Part shown: in pieces, positions 44,970 to 56,091 of the stretch
How the letters are laid out: the number at the start of each line of letters is the position of its first letter
Position numbering within the stretch: the first letter of the stretch is position 1
Translations under genes and position numbers: made by a program
Notes under the pieces: generated by a model
The model's database searches: none
What the model was told of the DNA's origin: nothing
What the model saw: the letters and a program-made list of their open reading frames with translations, nothing else
Source: Dromiciops gliroides
Lineage: Eukaryota > Chordata > Mammalia > Microbiotheria > Microbiotheriidae
Length of the DNA stretch: 64,000 nucleotides
Direction: 5' to 3'
Assembly (NCBI RefSeq): GCF_019393635.1
Contig: NC_057867.1
Coordinates: forward strand, 61,641,992-61,705,991

Positions 44970-45040
44970 CACAACAAAGTTGTGCATAGGATGCCATCGT
45001 TGTCATTATCTACAATGTGGAACAACTGGGTAGAGGGCAA
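44970..45040 (+). ncRNA. Decayed miRNA-like hairpin (H3b)
   Basis: Arms ACAAAGTTGTGCATAGGATGC and GGAACAACTGGGTAGAGGGC align with the array consensus at their outer ends. Pairing in the middle is poor. Confidence 0.25.
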
Positions 45041-45568
45041 ATAGAGATAACAGAAGAAAGATGAAGTCATGCTATATTAGTCATGCTAATAGTACTGAGC
45101 CAGCAAATTGGATATGTACCATTTATGCACATCCTAGTGGGTCAACACTGATGTGAGTCCACATGAAACAGGTGGGTAAACCAGCAATACAATTAAGAGA
45201 TTTCAAAGTTATGAAACCCTAGAGAGGATGTCTCATTCAACCTATTACAAAGCACTAACAGTGCATACTATGATGTAGAGTTTCAGAAGTGAATGACATC
45301 ATAGAACAAATATTTCATCCCCATTATCAGAAGAAACTTGCATATGAATAACAAAGTACAGAAATGTAAGGTCAATTAAAATCAATTAAATAGACAATTT
45401 GGGTCAAATGTAAGCTTCTTTTTATAAACAACTTCATAATATTTAAAGCTACTGAAAAGGAAGATAGTCACTGGAAGTCTTTGTGCAGAGTATGGAACAC
45501 TACTCTATTATACCCAGAAGGGTCCCTGACTAGTCTGAATATTTAGGGTGAAATGTTTTGCCCTAGTA

Positions 45569-45633
45569 ACTTCATTTGCACAAGATCCTCTTTTTGACTA
45601 AATTCACAAATGGACTATCTTGTACAAATGGAA
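45569..45633 (+). ncRNA. miRNA-like hairpin (H4)
   Basis: 5' arm CTTCATTTGCACAAGATCCT, 3' arm GGACTATCTTGTACAAATGG. About 17 of 22 positions pair, counting wobbles. Loop about 21 bases containing GACTAAATTCAC. Moderately preserved. Confidence 0.45.
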
Positions 45634-45684
45634 CATTCATCTATAAAGGTGAATATTTCAATTTATCAAACCTAGTTCTGGGAA

Positions 45685-46025
45685 TTGTAAGGGTCTAATT
45701 AAGTTCTGGAATGATTATGTATGAGAATTTTTAGGAGATGGTCTGATGACCCAATAACAAGATACAGCTGGAAGTAGTGTGTAAGGACCACCCATACTCT
45801 GGACCTATAAAAAGCTTCCATACTCAGTTTGCTGGTCAGGTCGTGGTTGAAGCAGGCTCGTGGAGGAGGACTTGAGGAAGAACCAGACCAGGCTGGAACT
45901 CTAGGCTAGATAGGCCTTTTATTAACTCCATGTGTTTTTTTTCTAAAACCTAGTATGCTTTAATAAATGCTTAATGCCCAAAGACTGGTGCTAAAGCTTC
46001 TAATTTAAGGCGACCACACATTTAG
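45685..46025 (+). mobile_element. LTR-like element inside the array
   Basis: Interrupts the unit plan with promoter-like order: a TATA-type CTATAAAAAGCTTCC near 45806, a core with GGTCGTGGTTGAAGCAGG, then TTTTATTAACTCC and the polyadenylation signal TAATAAATGC near 45960, ending around AAGGCGACCACACA or ATCACA. This fits a solo LTR read rightward. Exact borders and target duplication could not be fixed. It is read toward most of the array. Confidence 0.5.
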
Positions 46026-46417
46026 ATTTTAAACATCACAGTTGGCTTACAGACATAAATATAGACTTATGTCTTCCTTTCATGATACACCTAAGTTATC
46101 CATGTCCCTCTGAGAGTACTAATTATAAATTATAGCACCACAGAGTGTGTCTGAATGGGACTGGTGGGAAAACAGTGTATCATTAAAAGATTGTAAACTG
46201 TAAGATCTGTTTCCAATCTATGACAGTGTAAGAGACCACTCTACAACATAGAATCTTGCAGGTGGCAATAACTCATGAGGAAAATGAATCCATCCTAATA
46301 TGTAAATAAAGTCCACCTATAATACAGTAGAATATCTAATTCACATCACTTCAACATGTATTTAGGATTAATGACTTTACATATTATTTAAGGAAAATTT
46401 ACTTAATATTCTTTTTT

Positions 46418-46553
46418 TGGCAGGCGATTGAGGGTTAAGTGACTTGCCCAGGGTCACACAGGTAGTAAGTGTCAAGTGTCTGAGGCCGGATTTGAACTCA
46501 GGTCTTCCTGAATCCAGGGCTGGTGCTTTATTCACTGTGCCACCTAGCTACCC
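46418..46553 (-). mobile_element. Short-type SINE, antisense
   Basis: GGCAGGCGATTGAGGGTTAA to CACCTAGCTACCCC. CTTAATATTCTTTTTT flanks it (about 46402 and 46554). The target is the poly(T) start of the retrocopy to its right. Confidence 0.9.
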
Positions 46554-46554
46554 C

Positions 46555-47430
46555 TTAATATTCTTTTTTTTTCCTTGAAGGGACCTCTTTATTACATTGA
46601 ACCCAGATGCTCCCAAGGCCACAAGGATCAAAGGGAAAGGACCAGAAGTAAAGATTTTCAAACCCATCTATACACAACTCATAAAAATATATATACAGTT
46701 CCCTTACTAAGCAGCAGATAATTTGGGACCTACCTGTGGGCATCCTTGATGAAGACTGCACTGGAGGGGGGGGGGAAACAGCCCATGTATAGGCACAAGG
46801 TGCTATCTCCAAGTACCAACCTTACTGCTTATGTGAGTGCTATGGTAGGGATGCTAAAAGATTCACCTCAAACTGCCTGTTCCTTTCACATGGACAAGAA
46901 ACAAAACAAAAAACCCAAATCCTAAAGCTTCAAGGAAATGGAGTTGCATCTCAGCAGATGGAAAACTCTGGGCTCACACTTTTTCTGCAGGCCTGCAAAG
47001 AGCTATTTGGGGAGGAGAGGAGGAGGGCAGAACAAGAAATGAACCTTTTTTGCTTTTCTCCCAAAGGTTCAGAGCTGCAGATAGTCCCTTATCACCAGTG
47101 ACAGCTGTGCATTCAAGTCCAAGTTCTCCTTCACAAGCCCCTTCACAAGGCAAACAACAGATGTGAGCAGATGGGGCTTGGAGGAACCGTCCTCGGGCAT
47201 GGATGGGGGTGGGGGAGGGGGCAGGGACAGGAATCATTATTTGCGTTAAAGGAAAAAGGAAGAACTAAACCAAGAGGCACAAACACCAAGAAGCCATTAT
47301 GAGTTTCCCGTGGATAAATGCAGGGCCCAGGCTGAGGGGAGACTGACACGCCCTCAGCCTTCAGCTCACGAGCTTTCCTTGGTTTGCTGAGGAGGAATGG
47401 GGCCATGCCAACACACATCATTAGCTACTG
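46555..47430 (-). pseudogene. Probable processed retrocopy (mostly mRNA 3' UTR), source unknown
   Basis: About 870 bases of unique, GC-richer sequence breaks the array plan. On the minus strand it ends with AATAAA (plus TTTATT at 46587-46592), then about 15 bases and an A-rich tail (the T-run at 46561-46570), as in a reverse-transcribed mRNA. The minus-strand frame 47143-47421 starts MMCVGMAPFLLSKPRKAREL, which could be the end of a coding region. I do not recognise the parent gene. Confidence 0.45.
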
Positions 47431-47830
47431 ATCCTGTGGCAGAGATTCGAATTGTGAATCAATTTAATAACCCGAGAAATTTAATAATCATAAGAAACTG
47501 AAAGGGGATTTAAAAAACCCCAATTAACCACCTCACTGCAGCCCCCCACCTCCCCCGAGACTGTAGCAGAAATCCCTAGACAAGTGTCACCCAGGAATGC
47601 TAAGGCTTCTATGTAGGTGCCCCCAACGTCCTACTGCCACTTGAAGCCTTAATAGCTTAAAGCTACTGGATTCCAACTAAGCAGTTGGCTGCCTAGGTAA
47701 GTAGAGAGCTCATCCTCATTAAATGTCACAAGGTATACTCCCAAGGACCAATTATTAGGACTTTCTTCATAGCATATAGTCTCCACCTACTGTTGTACTT
47801 CAGAGTGGGTGGAATGTTTGGCCTCCAAAA

Positions 47831-47895
47831 CACCTTTACACAAGATACTCTTATTTTACAGTATCCACAAAGACAAAAACCTGGTAAAAAGGGAA
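47831..47895 (+). ncRNA. Decayed C-type hairpin (H5)
   Basis: CACCTTTACACAAGATACTC is a good 5' arm. The 3' arm is reduced to ACAAAAACCTGGTAAAAAGGG and lacks the GAGCAT segment. Only about 170 bases from H6, so part of the spacer is deleted. Confidence 0.3.
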
Positions 47896-48001
47896 CAACT
47901 CAACAAACAAGGTTGTTTTACAGTTGAATCAAGTCCTTGACACAGTGGGCTCTCTGCTTACTCTTGGTGGTGCTTCAGCTGTTAGTTTCTGCCCCTACAA
48001 A

Positions 48002-48067
48002 CTCATTTTTTTTAAAAGATGCTGTGTTTGATAGAATCCACAAATGGAGCATCCAGTACAAACAGGG
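48002..48067 (+). ncRNA. A-type hairpin, damaged 5' arm (H6)
   Basis: 3' arm GGAGCATCCAGTACAAACAG is intact. The 5' arm is CTCATTTTTTTTAAAAGATG, where a T-run replaces TTTGTAC. The A-type approach phrase CAGCTGTTAGTTTCTGCCCC precedes it. Confidence 0.35.
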
Positions 48068-48556
48068 CAAGTGTAACATGTGGCAAAAAACCCTAAGTCG
48101 ATATACTAATTAGGCTCATCCTTCTAAGACCACTAGTTTTAGGCACAGACCATTTCTGAATGTGACTCACTGAAAAACAAAATGGCACAAGATTGAAGGG
48201 ACCTTTCACTTATAACATCCTCCAGTTTCTGCAATGTAACCTATTACAAAGAGATGAAGCTATTGATATAGAATATCAGAGGTGATAAGTCATCTTATCA
48301 TGAGTTCATTCCAGTATGTGAAGGAAACATCTACAATATGGTTCAGAAATAATCAATTTCATTTATCCCAACATTCATTAGAAGTGACAAATTTAAACAT
48401 TTTAAAAAGAATTTCTTTTCTTCACTGGACATCTCAATGTAAAGTCTCAGAGACCAATCTGTAGGATGGTTGTGGAGCAGGCCACGGGATGCTTTCTTCA
48501 TAGCAGAGTCTCGGCCTTCTTTTGTGCTTTAAGGCGGAGTATTATACCCCCAACAA

Positions 48557-48621
48557 CTTCCTTTGTACAACATGCTCTATTTGATGGTACTTAAACAACA
48601 GAGCATCTTGTACAAAAGGAG
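48557..48621 (+). ncRNA. B-type miRNA-like hairpin (H7)
   Basis: 5' arm CTTCCTTTGTACAACATGCT, 3' arm AGAGCATCTTGTACAAAAGG. About 20 of 22 positions pair, including one wobble. Loop ATTTGATGGTACTTAAACAAC (21 bases). Approach phrase TTATACCCCCAACAA. Confidence 0.55.
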
Positions 48622-48874
48622 CAAGTGGAGGAAATGGCAGGAGAGTGAAATAGTATATATTAATTGCATTAATCCTTCTGAGTGAAGCATTGTAGCAGAC
48701 TGTACTGGTACATGTCCAGATGACCATGGCTATAAAAACCAACCATACCATCAGGGAATCCCAGGAATTTGAGATCCCTTAGATATCTTATCTAACCTAT
48801 AAGGCAATAAATACAGGAGTCTAATCTACAATATAACATTTAAGAAGAGAAAGTGACCTTAGTGGTGAACAAGT

Positions 48875-48990
48875 ACATACATACATATACATATATATAC
48901 ACACACACACACACATATATACATATGTGTGAGGAGGAATGGGGCCATGCCAACACACATCATTAGGGGTGTGTGTGTGTGTGTGTATAT
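48875..48990. repeat. Microsatellite in a C-type spacer, with foreign filler
   Basis: (CATA)n, (TA)n and (CA)n, then a 37-base copy of 47388-47424 at 48930-48966, then (GT)n. The filler is described in the findings. Confidence 0.9.
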
Positions 48991-49270
48991 CTGAAGATCC
49001 TATCAACCCAAAAGCCCAGAAATGACCAATTCAATTAAACTGACTTGAATGGAGATCTGCCAGGAAGACATGCATTAACTAATATCAAATTCAAGCCTGA
49101 TAGGCAATACAAACTTCCTCATGCTCTGAGCTGTCCAATACTGAGTAATGGCTAAAAAAAAGTGTGATGATCAAGCTGTAAGAATATCACAGAATGGATC
49201 TGGGAACCGTCATCCAAAACAGTCTCTACTTTCCCATTGTTTTTCTTGGTAGGGTGTTCTACTCCCACCA

Positions 49271-49341
49271 ACCGATTTTTTTTTTAATAAAAGATGTTGT
49301 TTGGACGTAAAACACAAATGGAACACCTGGTACGAGCAGGG
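49271..49341 (+). ncRNA. C-type hairpin, damaged 5' arm (H8)
   Basis: 3' arm GGAACACCTGGTACGAGCAG. The 5' arm has a T-run (ACCGATTTTTTTTTAATAAA) in place of TTTGCAC. Pairing is weak except AAGATGTTGTTT with GAACACCT. Confidence 0.3.
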
Positions 49342-49875
49342 CAGATAGCAGATGGTTGGGATATGTTCATCCTTCTAGGAGCAGCAGTTGTAGACTCTAG
49401 CACTTCCCTGAGGGTCTGAATGAGACTGGTAGGAAAAATGAAACATAACATTAAAGGTCTTGTTGCTTATAAGATGCCATTTTTCTCAAACTGTCACACA
49501 GTACAGGGGACTGCTATATTATGTACTGACCCATGAGGTGAGTAAATGCATCCTAATATGTAAAAAATGTAGTCCAACTACAAAATAGTCCCAAAATTAA
49601 TGCTAAATTCATTTAATTCACTTCAACATGCTTTTAGATGTGTTAACAGTGGGAATTATTTAAGGTTAAAAAACCCCTTAGCAATACTTAGAGCTATTCC
49701 AAAGTGGAATTGGCTTCCAAGAGATACAGAAGGCTCCTCAGGACCAGTTACAGCTCAGCAAAGTATGGAGGACCAACTTTCAATCAAGCTGTTTTTGAGT
49801 TCAATATGGGTCTTCACTCCCAGCAAGGTCTCTGCTTACTCTTAGTTATTCAGCTGTTAGCTTCTGCTCCATCAA

Positions 49876-49940
49876 CCTCATCTGTACAAGATGCTCTTTT
49901 TTGACAGAATTCACAAATGGAGCATCTGGTACAAATGGGG
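49876..49940 (+). ncRNA. A-type miRNA-like hairpin (H9)
   Basis: 5' arm CCTCATCTGTACAAGATGCT, 3' arm GGAGCATCTGGTACAAATGG. About 20 of 22 pair, with two U-G wobbles. Loop about 21 bases around TTGACAGAATTCACAAA. Lies in the near-identical block duplicated at 55.26-56.23 kb (twin H18). Confidence 0.6.
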
Positions 49941-50517
49941 CAGGTGGAGTGAATGGCAAGAGGATGGAAGTCCATATACCAGTTAGGCTCTTCCCTCTGA
50001 GAGCACTGGTCTTAGACTATAAGCACCACAGACCATATCTAAGTGTGGCAAACTGTTAAAAAGAACTCTTGTGTATAAGATTCCTGAGAGTATTCTTCAT
50101 CCAACCTATTACACAGAACAAGGGACCACTCTATGACACAGAATGTCAGGGGTGATAGTTGCCTAAGGGGAACATGAGTCCATTTCAGTAGGTGAAGAAG
50201 GAAACCCATCAGAATTCAGACATCAATAATAGTAAAATAATAATTCAGAAATAAATGGCTAACCAATTTAATTGCCTTCAAAATTCATTCAAGAGTACCA
50301 ACCTTAGGCATTATTTGGGGGGAATTTTCCTTATATTTAAAGCTATTCAGAAGTAGAATGGGCTTACTTAGGCACGAAGACTTTACTGGATGTTCTGAAG
50401 TAAAGTCTCAATGATCCCACCTTGGGGTGGTTGTAGAGAAGGTTATGGGACACCTTCTTCCTAGCAGGGTCTCTGCCTTCTCTTGTGCTTCTAGCTATAA
50501 TGTTAAGCTTCCAACAA

Positions 50518-50582
50518 CTTCCTTTGTACGAAATGCTCTATCTGATGATAGTTACACAACAGAGCATCTAGTACAAAGGAGG
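50518..50582 (+). ncRNA. B-type miRNA-like hairpin (H10)
   Basis: 5' arm CTTCCTTTGTACGAAATGCT, 3' arm AGAGCATCTAGTACAAAGGA. 20 of 22 positions pair with one wobble. Loop ATCTGATGATAGTTACACAAC. Twin of H19. Confidence 0.6.
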
Positions 50583-51125
50583 CAAGTGGAGGAGATGGTA
50601 GGATAGTGAAAGAGTACATATTAATTGTGCTAATCCTCCTGAGCAAACTAGTTGTAGCAAATTGTACTTGTATATGTCTGAATGACATTGGCTATAAAAA
50701 GCACCCCATCCAGTGAAGGAGTCTCAGAGAATTGAATTTCCTCAGATATTTTCATCTAATGTATCAGGCATATAAGAGTTTTTTTCCATGATGTAAAATA
50801 TAAGGACAGAGAGCGATCTAGAAGTTAACTATTCCATAGCCATATCTGAAGAAACATCTCATAACCCAAACCATTCAGAAATGAACAGCTAATTCAATAA
50901 AATTTACTTGAACAGGCATTTACCAATATAACATGCGCTATTACAAAATAACATTTGTTTTGCAATATATACTTTCTTGTGTTTAGAGCTGTCCAGTGTT
51001 GAGAAATGACTATACATACTCACGATGACCCACAAAGACGTCACAGAGTAGATTATGTAACTCTCATATTACCAGAGTGTTTATCTCCTCTTGTTCTTCT
51101 AAGTGTGGTATTCTGCCCCCACCAA

Positions 51126-51190
51126 CCTCTTTTGCACAAGATGCTCTTTCTAACACAATACACCAAAAGGAGCATCCGGTACAAATACAG
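51126..51190 (+). ncRNA. C-type miRNA-like hairpin (H11)
   Basis: 5' arm CCTCTTTTGCACAAGATGCT, 3' arm GGAGCATCCGGTACAAATAC. Upper stem (GATGCTCT/GGAGCATC) perfect apart from one wobble. Three mismatches in the middle. Loop about 20 bases. Confidence 0.5.
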
Positions 51191-51718
51191 CAGGTGGAGG
51201 ATGGTTGGATATATACTTGTTATACTCATTCTTCCAGGAGAACCTATATAGCCCATAGCACCTCCAAGCACATATAAATGAGGTCAGTAAGGAAAACAAA
51301 ACAAATTAAACAAAATTAAGAGTTTTCTCATTTATAATAATATCTCTACATTTTTCTCTTCCAAACCATCACATGGCACGAGAGACCATTCTATCACACT
51401 CTTACCTAGGAGACCAATAAGTCCATCTCTATATGTGAAAAATAAAACCAAACTACAAAATAATTCAGAAATGCATGCTTAAGCTGAAGTATCAACTTCA
51501 GGAATTACATAAGATAAAAGAAAACACAACAATATTTAGAGCTGTTCCAAAGTGGAACTGTTGAAAAGGAATGTAGGAGGTACCTCAGGACTAATTATGA
51601 CTCAGGAAAATATGGAAGACCACTCAACCAGCATATTTTCAAGATGAATATGGGTCCTCATGCCAGCAGGATCTCTGCTTACTCTTGGTTATTTAACTGT
51701 TAGCTTCTACTCCAACAA

Positions 51719-51782
51719 CCTCATTTGTACAAGATGCTCTTTTTGACAGAACTCACAAACAGAGCATCTGGTACGAATGGGG
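51719..51782 (+). ncRNA. A-type miRNA-like hairpin (H12)
   Basis: 5' arm CCTCATTTGTACAAGATGCT, 3' arm AGAGCATCTGGTACGAATGG. 21 of 22 positions pair, two as U-G wobbles. Loop around TTGACAGAACTCACAAAC. Confidence 0.6.
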
Positions 51783-52338
51783 CAAGGGTGGAGCATGTGA
51801 CAGGAAGACACAAGTCAATAGTTAAGCACATTGTTCTGAGTCTTAGTCTCAGATATTAGCACTATCAGCCATGTGTGAACAAAGTTCGTTGGACAAGGAA
51901 ATATAATATTGAAGGATCTCTCGCTTATAAGATCCTTCAGTTTCCACAACCTAACCTATTGTAAATACAAAAGACTAAGCTATGATACAGAATGTCAGAA
52001 GTGATAGTCTTCTAAAAGGAATCTAAGTCCATTTCAGTATTGAAAGAGGTCCATTTGTAACATCATCCAAAAATTGTTAAGCAATTTAATTCATTTCGAC
52101 ATTCAATTAGAATTGTAAACTTTAAACATTGTTAAAGAAAAAAAAAACCTTCCTATTTAAAAGCTATTTAAATGTATAATGGGTTGCTCAGGCATGCAGA
52201 CTTCCCCTTCACTGGATGTCCTGAAGTGTCAATGATCAATCCTTAGGGTGGTGGCAGAGGAGGCTATGGGACACCTTCCTCACAGCAAGGTTTCTGCTTT
52301 CTCTTGTACTTCAAGGTGGAGTATTGCACCCCCAACAA

Positions 52339-52403
52339 CCTCCTTTGTACAAAATGCTCTATTTAATGGTATTTACACAACAGAGCATCTTGTACAAAGG
52401 GGG
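52339..52403 (+). ncRNA. B-type miRNA-like hairpin, best example (H13)
   Basis: 5' arm CCTCCTTTGTACAAAATGCT (52339-52360 in full) pairs with AGAGCATCTTGTACAAAGGG (52382-52403). 20 Watson-Crick pairs, one U-G wobble and one A-C mismatch out of 22, with a 21-base loop ATTTAATGGTATTTACACAAC. Flanks CACCCCCAACAA and CAAGTGGAGGAG could extend the stem imperfectly. Arm length of 22 and loop size fit a Drosha/Dicer precursor. Confidence 0.65.
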
Positions 52404-53027
52404 CAAGTGGAGGAGAGAATAGAAGAGTGGAGTAGTATATATTAGTTGTGCTAATCCTTCTGAGTAAACCAGTTGTAGCCAATTGTACTGGTTATCTAAT
52501 AGGAATGTGAATCCATTCTAGTATGTGAAGAAGGAAATCCACCTGTAACACAGTTCAGAAACATACAGTTAATTTAATTCACTTCAACATTCATTTAGGA
52601 GTGTCAATTTTAGGCAATTCTTAAGAAACTGCACTGGTGCGTGTCTAGATGAAGTTAGCTGTAAAAACTAACCATGCTGTCATACCATTGGGGATCTTGG
52701 GGATTTGAGATCCCTCAGATATTTTCTCATCTAGCCTATAAACCAATACAGGAGTCCACTCTATGATTTAACATTTAAGAACAGGAAGTGAACTCAGCAG
52801 CTAACTGATCCACAGTCAGATGAAGAAAGATCCTATCAACCAAACAGCTTAGAAACGAATGGATGTGAACAGGCATTTAGACATTTATATGTAAAAAATA
52901 CATTAAAAATTATATCAAATTTGTTATGCCTGATGTGCAATACAAACTTCCTCGTGTTTAGTGACTAAACCAATGTGGGATGATAAACTATCAAGAATGT
53001 CAAACAGTCTATGAGTACATGTACTCA

Positions 53028-53110
53028 TATGTATGTGTATATATACAAACATGTATATGTATATGTACATGTATGTATGTGTATATATACACACACACAT
53101 ATACATATAA
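53028..53110. repeat. Alternating TG/TA/CA microsatellite in a C-type spacer
   Basis: ATGTATGTGTATATATAC repeated with variation, then ACACACACATATACATATAA. It sits at the same place in its unit as the one at 48.88-48.99 kb, so it probably predates the unit's duplication. Confidence 0.88.
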
Positions 53111-53176
53111 ACTCTCATCCCATCAGGTTATCTGTTTACTTTTGTTCTTACGAGTGTAGTGTTCTGCCCCCACCAG

Positions 53177-53240
53177 CCTCTTTTGCACAAGATGCTCTTT
53201 TGTTCAGAAAACACAAAAGGAGCATCTGGTACAAATACGG
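53177..53240 (+). ncRNA. C-type miRNA-like hairpin (H14)
   Basis: 5' arm CCTCTTTTGCACAAGATGCT, 3' arm GGAGCATCTGGTACAAATAC. About 18 of 22 pair. Loop around TTTGTTCAGAAAACACAAAA. Confidence 0.55.
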
Positions 53241-53780
53241 CAGGTGGAGGATGCTTGGGTTTATTCTTACAGGAGAACTAGTTGTAGCATTTTAGAAAGA
53301 ATCTAAATGAAGATATTAAGGAAATGGTAACGTACCATTAAAGTATCTCTCACTTATAAGATCCCTTCTAGTTGGAGCAGTCCAAACTATCGTACGGTAC
53401 AGGAAGACTGGTTGATAACATACTGATCAAGGAGGTCAGTAAGTCCAAGCTAAGATGTGAGAAGTAAAGCCAAACTACAACATAGTTCAGAAATGAAAGC
53501 TTGATCAATTCAATTTCCTTCCACCTTCATTTAAGAGCAGCAACTTCAAGCATTATTTAAGGTAAAGATCAAACAAACCAATAACTTGCCAATATTTAAA
53601 GTTATTCTAAAAGGGGAACTGGTTGCCAAAGAATCTAAGGGGCTCCCCAGGACCAGTTACAGCTCAGCAAAGTATGGAGGCCCATTCCACCTGGATGTTT
53701 TTGAGTTGAATATGGGTCTTCATCCCAGCAAGATCTCTGCCCATTCTTGGCCATCCAGCTGTTAGCTTCTACTCCAACAA

Positions 53781-53844
53781 CCTCATTTGTACAGGATGCT
53801 CTTTTTGACAGAATTCACAAATGGAGCATCTGGTACAAATGGAG
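53781..53844 (+). ncRNA. A-type miRNA-like hairpin (H15)
   Basis: 5' arm CCTCATTTGTACAGGATGCT, 3' arm GGAGCATCTGGTACAAATGG. Three wobbles and few mismatches. Loop around TTTGACAGAATTCACAAA. Confidence 0.6.
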
Positions 53845-54232
53845 CAGGTGAGTTGTATGGTGGGAAGATGGATGGCTACATCTTAGGTATGCTCATTCTG
53901 GAGAGGGCACTAGTTTCAGGTCACAGCACCACAGACCATGTTTAAATGAAGTTCATTAGAAAACAAAATGCACTATTAAAGGACCTCTCACTTTTAAGAT
54001 TCCTCAGAGTTTCCATCGTCCAATCTATCACACTGTACAAGAGACCACTCTATGACATGAAACCTCCTTATATTTAAAGCTATTCAGAAGTAGAACATGC
54101 TGCTTAGGCATGCGGACTTCTTTTCACTGGATGTCTTGAAGTAAAGGGTGGTGGTGGAGCAAGCTATGGGAAACCTTCTTTAGAGTCTCTGCCTTCTCTT
54201 ATGCTTCAAGATGGAGTATTGCACCCCAACGA

Positions 54233-54297
54233 CCTCCTTTTTACAAGATGCTCTATTTGATGATATCTACACAACAGAGCAGCTGGTGCAAAGTGGG
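54233..54297 (+). ncRNA. B-type miRNA-like hairpin (H16)
   Basis: 5' arm CCTCCTTTTTACAAGATGCT, 3' arm AGAGCAGCTGGTGCAAAGTG. About 18 of 22 pair with two wobbles. Loop ATTTGATGATATCTACACAAC. Confidence 0.5.
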
Positions 54298-54812
54298 GAA
54301 AGTAGAAGAAATAGCAAGAGAGCAAAGGAGTATATATTAGTTCTGTTATTCCTTTGAAGTCAATCAGCAGAATGCATACATGTATATCTGCATGAGATTG
54401 GTTGTAAAAATTGTCTATACTATATAGGATCTCAGATATTATATTACCCCAACTAACCTATTAGGTAATACATTAAGAATCCATTCTACAACTTTACATT
54501 TTACAACAGAAAGTGACTTCAGTGGTTGAGTATTCCATAACCATACCCAAAGAATTATTCCAACAACCAAACAGCTCAGAAATGAACAATTCAATAAAAC
54601 TGACTTAAACAGATATTTACAAATATCAATTTTATACCACATTTCTAATACAAACATCTTCAGCTTAAGAAATGTCCAAAATCAAGAAGTGGTTAAATAA
54701 ATTCAAGAAAGATCCACCATCAAAGATATCACAGAGTAGATTACAGAACTCTCAGTGCATCAGAGTCTTTGCCTCCTCTTGTTCTTCTGGTATGGTATTC
54801 TGCCCTCACTAA

Positions 54813-54879
54813 CCTTTTTTGCATAAGACACTTCTCTTTTGACATAAATGTACAAAGGAAGCAGCTTATACAAATAAGG
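54813..54879 (+). ncRNA. C-type hairpin, partly decayed (H17)
   Basis: 5' arm CCTTTTTTGCATAAGACACT, 3' arm GGAAGCAGCTTATACAAATA. TTTGCATAAG pairs with CTTATACAAA across a larger loop. The GATGCTC segment is altered on both sides. Confidence 0.4.
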
Positions 54880-55450
54880 CAAGTGAAGATTAGTGGGAAT
54901 ATTCTTGTTATGCTCATCCTTCCAGGAGAACCAGTTGTAGGAGCCTACAGTACTTCCAAGTGCACCTGAATGAAGTTGGTACAGAAAACAAAACAAATTA
55001 AACAAAATTAAATTTTCTCTTACAAATAAGATCTCATGGTTTTCACTAACTAAACCATCACATGGTACAGGTCAACAGACTATGACATAGAATTTTAGAG
55101 GTGACAGTCAACCTAGTAGATCAGTAAATCCATCCCAATGTGAAAATGAAGCCCAAACACAACATAATTTAGAAATGAATGCTTAATCTAATTCACTTTG
55201 ATCTGCATTTAGGAATGTCAACTTCAGGCATTTAAGATAAAAAACACACAACTTACCAATACTTAGAGCTATTCCAAAGTGGAATTGGCTTCCAAGAGAT
55301 ACAGAAGGCTCCTCAGGACCAGTTACAGCTCAGCAAAGTATGGAGGACCAACTTTCAATCAAGCTGTTTTTGAGTTCAATATGGGTCTTCACTCCCAGCA
55401 AGGTCTCTGCTTACTCTTAGTTATTCAGCTGTTAGCTTCTGCTCCATCAA

Positions 55451-55515
55451 CCTCATCTGTACAAGATGCTCTTTTTTGACAGAATTCACAAATGGAGCAT
55501 CTGGTACAAATGGGG
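55451..55515 (+). ncRNA. A-type miRNA-like hairpin (H18)
   Basis: Identical in sequence to H9 across the hairpin, as part of the large duplication. Confidence 0.6.
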
Positions 55516-56091
55516 CAGGTGGAGTGAATGGCAAGAGGATGGAAGTCCATATACCAGTTAGGCTCTTCCCTCTGAGAGCACTGGTCTTAGACTATAAGCA
55601 CCACAGACCATATCTAAGTGTGGCAAGCTGTTAAAAGAACTCTTGTGTATAAGATTCCTGAGAGTATTCTTCATCCAACCTATTACACAGAACAAGGGAC
55701 CACTCTATGACACAGAATGTCAGGGGTGATAGTTGCCTAAGGGGAACATGAGTCCATTTCAGTAGGTGAAGAAGGAAACCCATCAGAATTCAGACATCAA
55801 TAATAGTAAAATAATAATTCAGAAATAAATGGCTAACCAATTTAATTGCCTTCAAAATTCATTCAAGAGTACCAACCTTAGGCATTATTTGGGGGGAATT
55901 TTCCTTATATTTAAAGCTATTCAGAAGTAGAATGGGCTTACTTAGGCACGAAGACTTTACTGGATGTTCTGAAGTAAAGTCTCAATGATCCCACCTTGGG
56001 GTGGTTGTGGAGCAGGCTATGGGACACCTTCTTCCTAGCAGGGTCTCTGCCTTCTCTTGTGCTTTAAGGGTTAGGGTTAAGCCTCCAACAA

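Noticed and set aside
49704..49904. 66-codon frame identical to one at 55279-55479, suggesting a conserved small protein
   Set aside because: The identity comes from the recent 970-base duplication. Other A-type units do not keep the frame, and it runs through one arm of the hairpin.
56066..56082. Telomere-like GGGTTAGGGTTA in the approach of H19
   Set aside because: Only two imperfect units. A chance or slippage change in one copy, with no longer telomeric tract.
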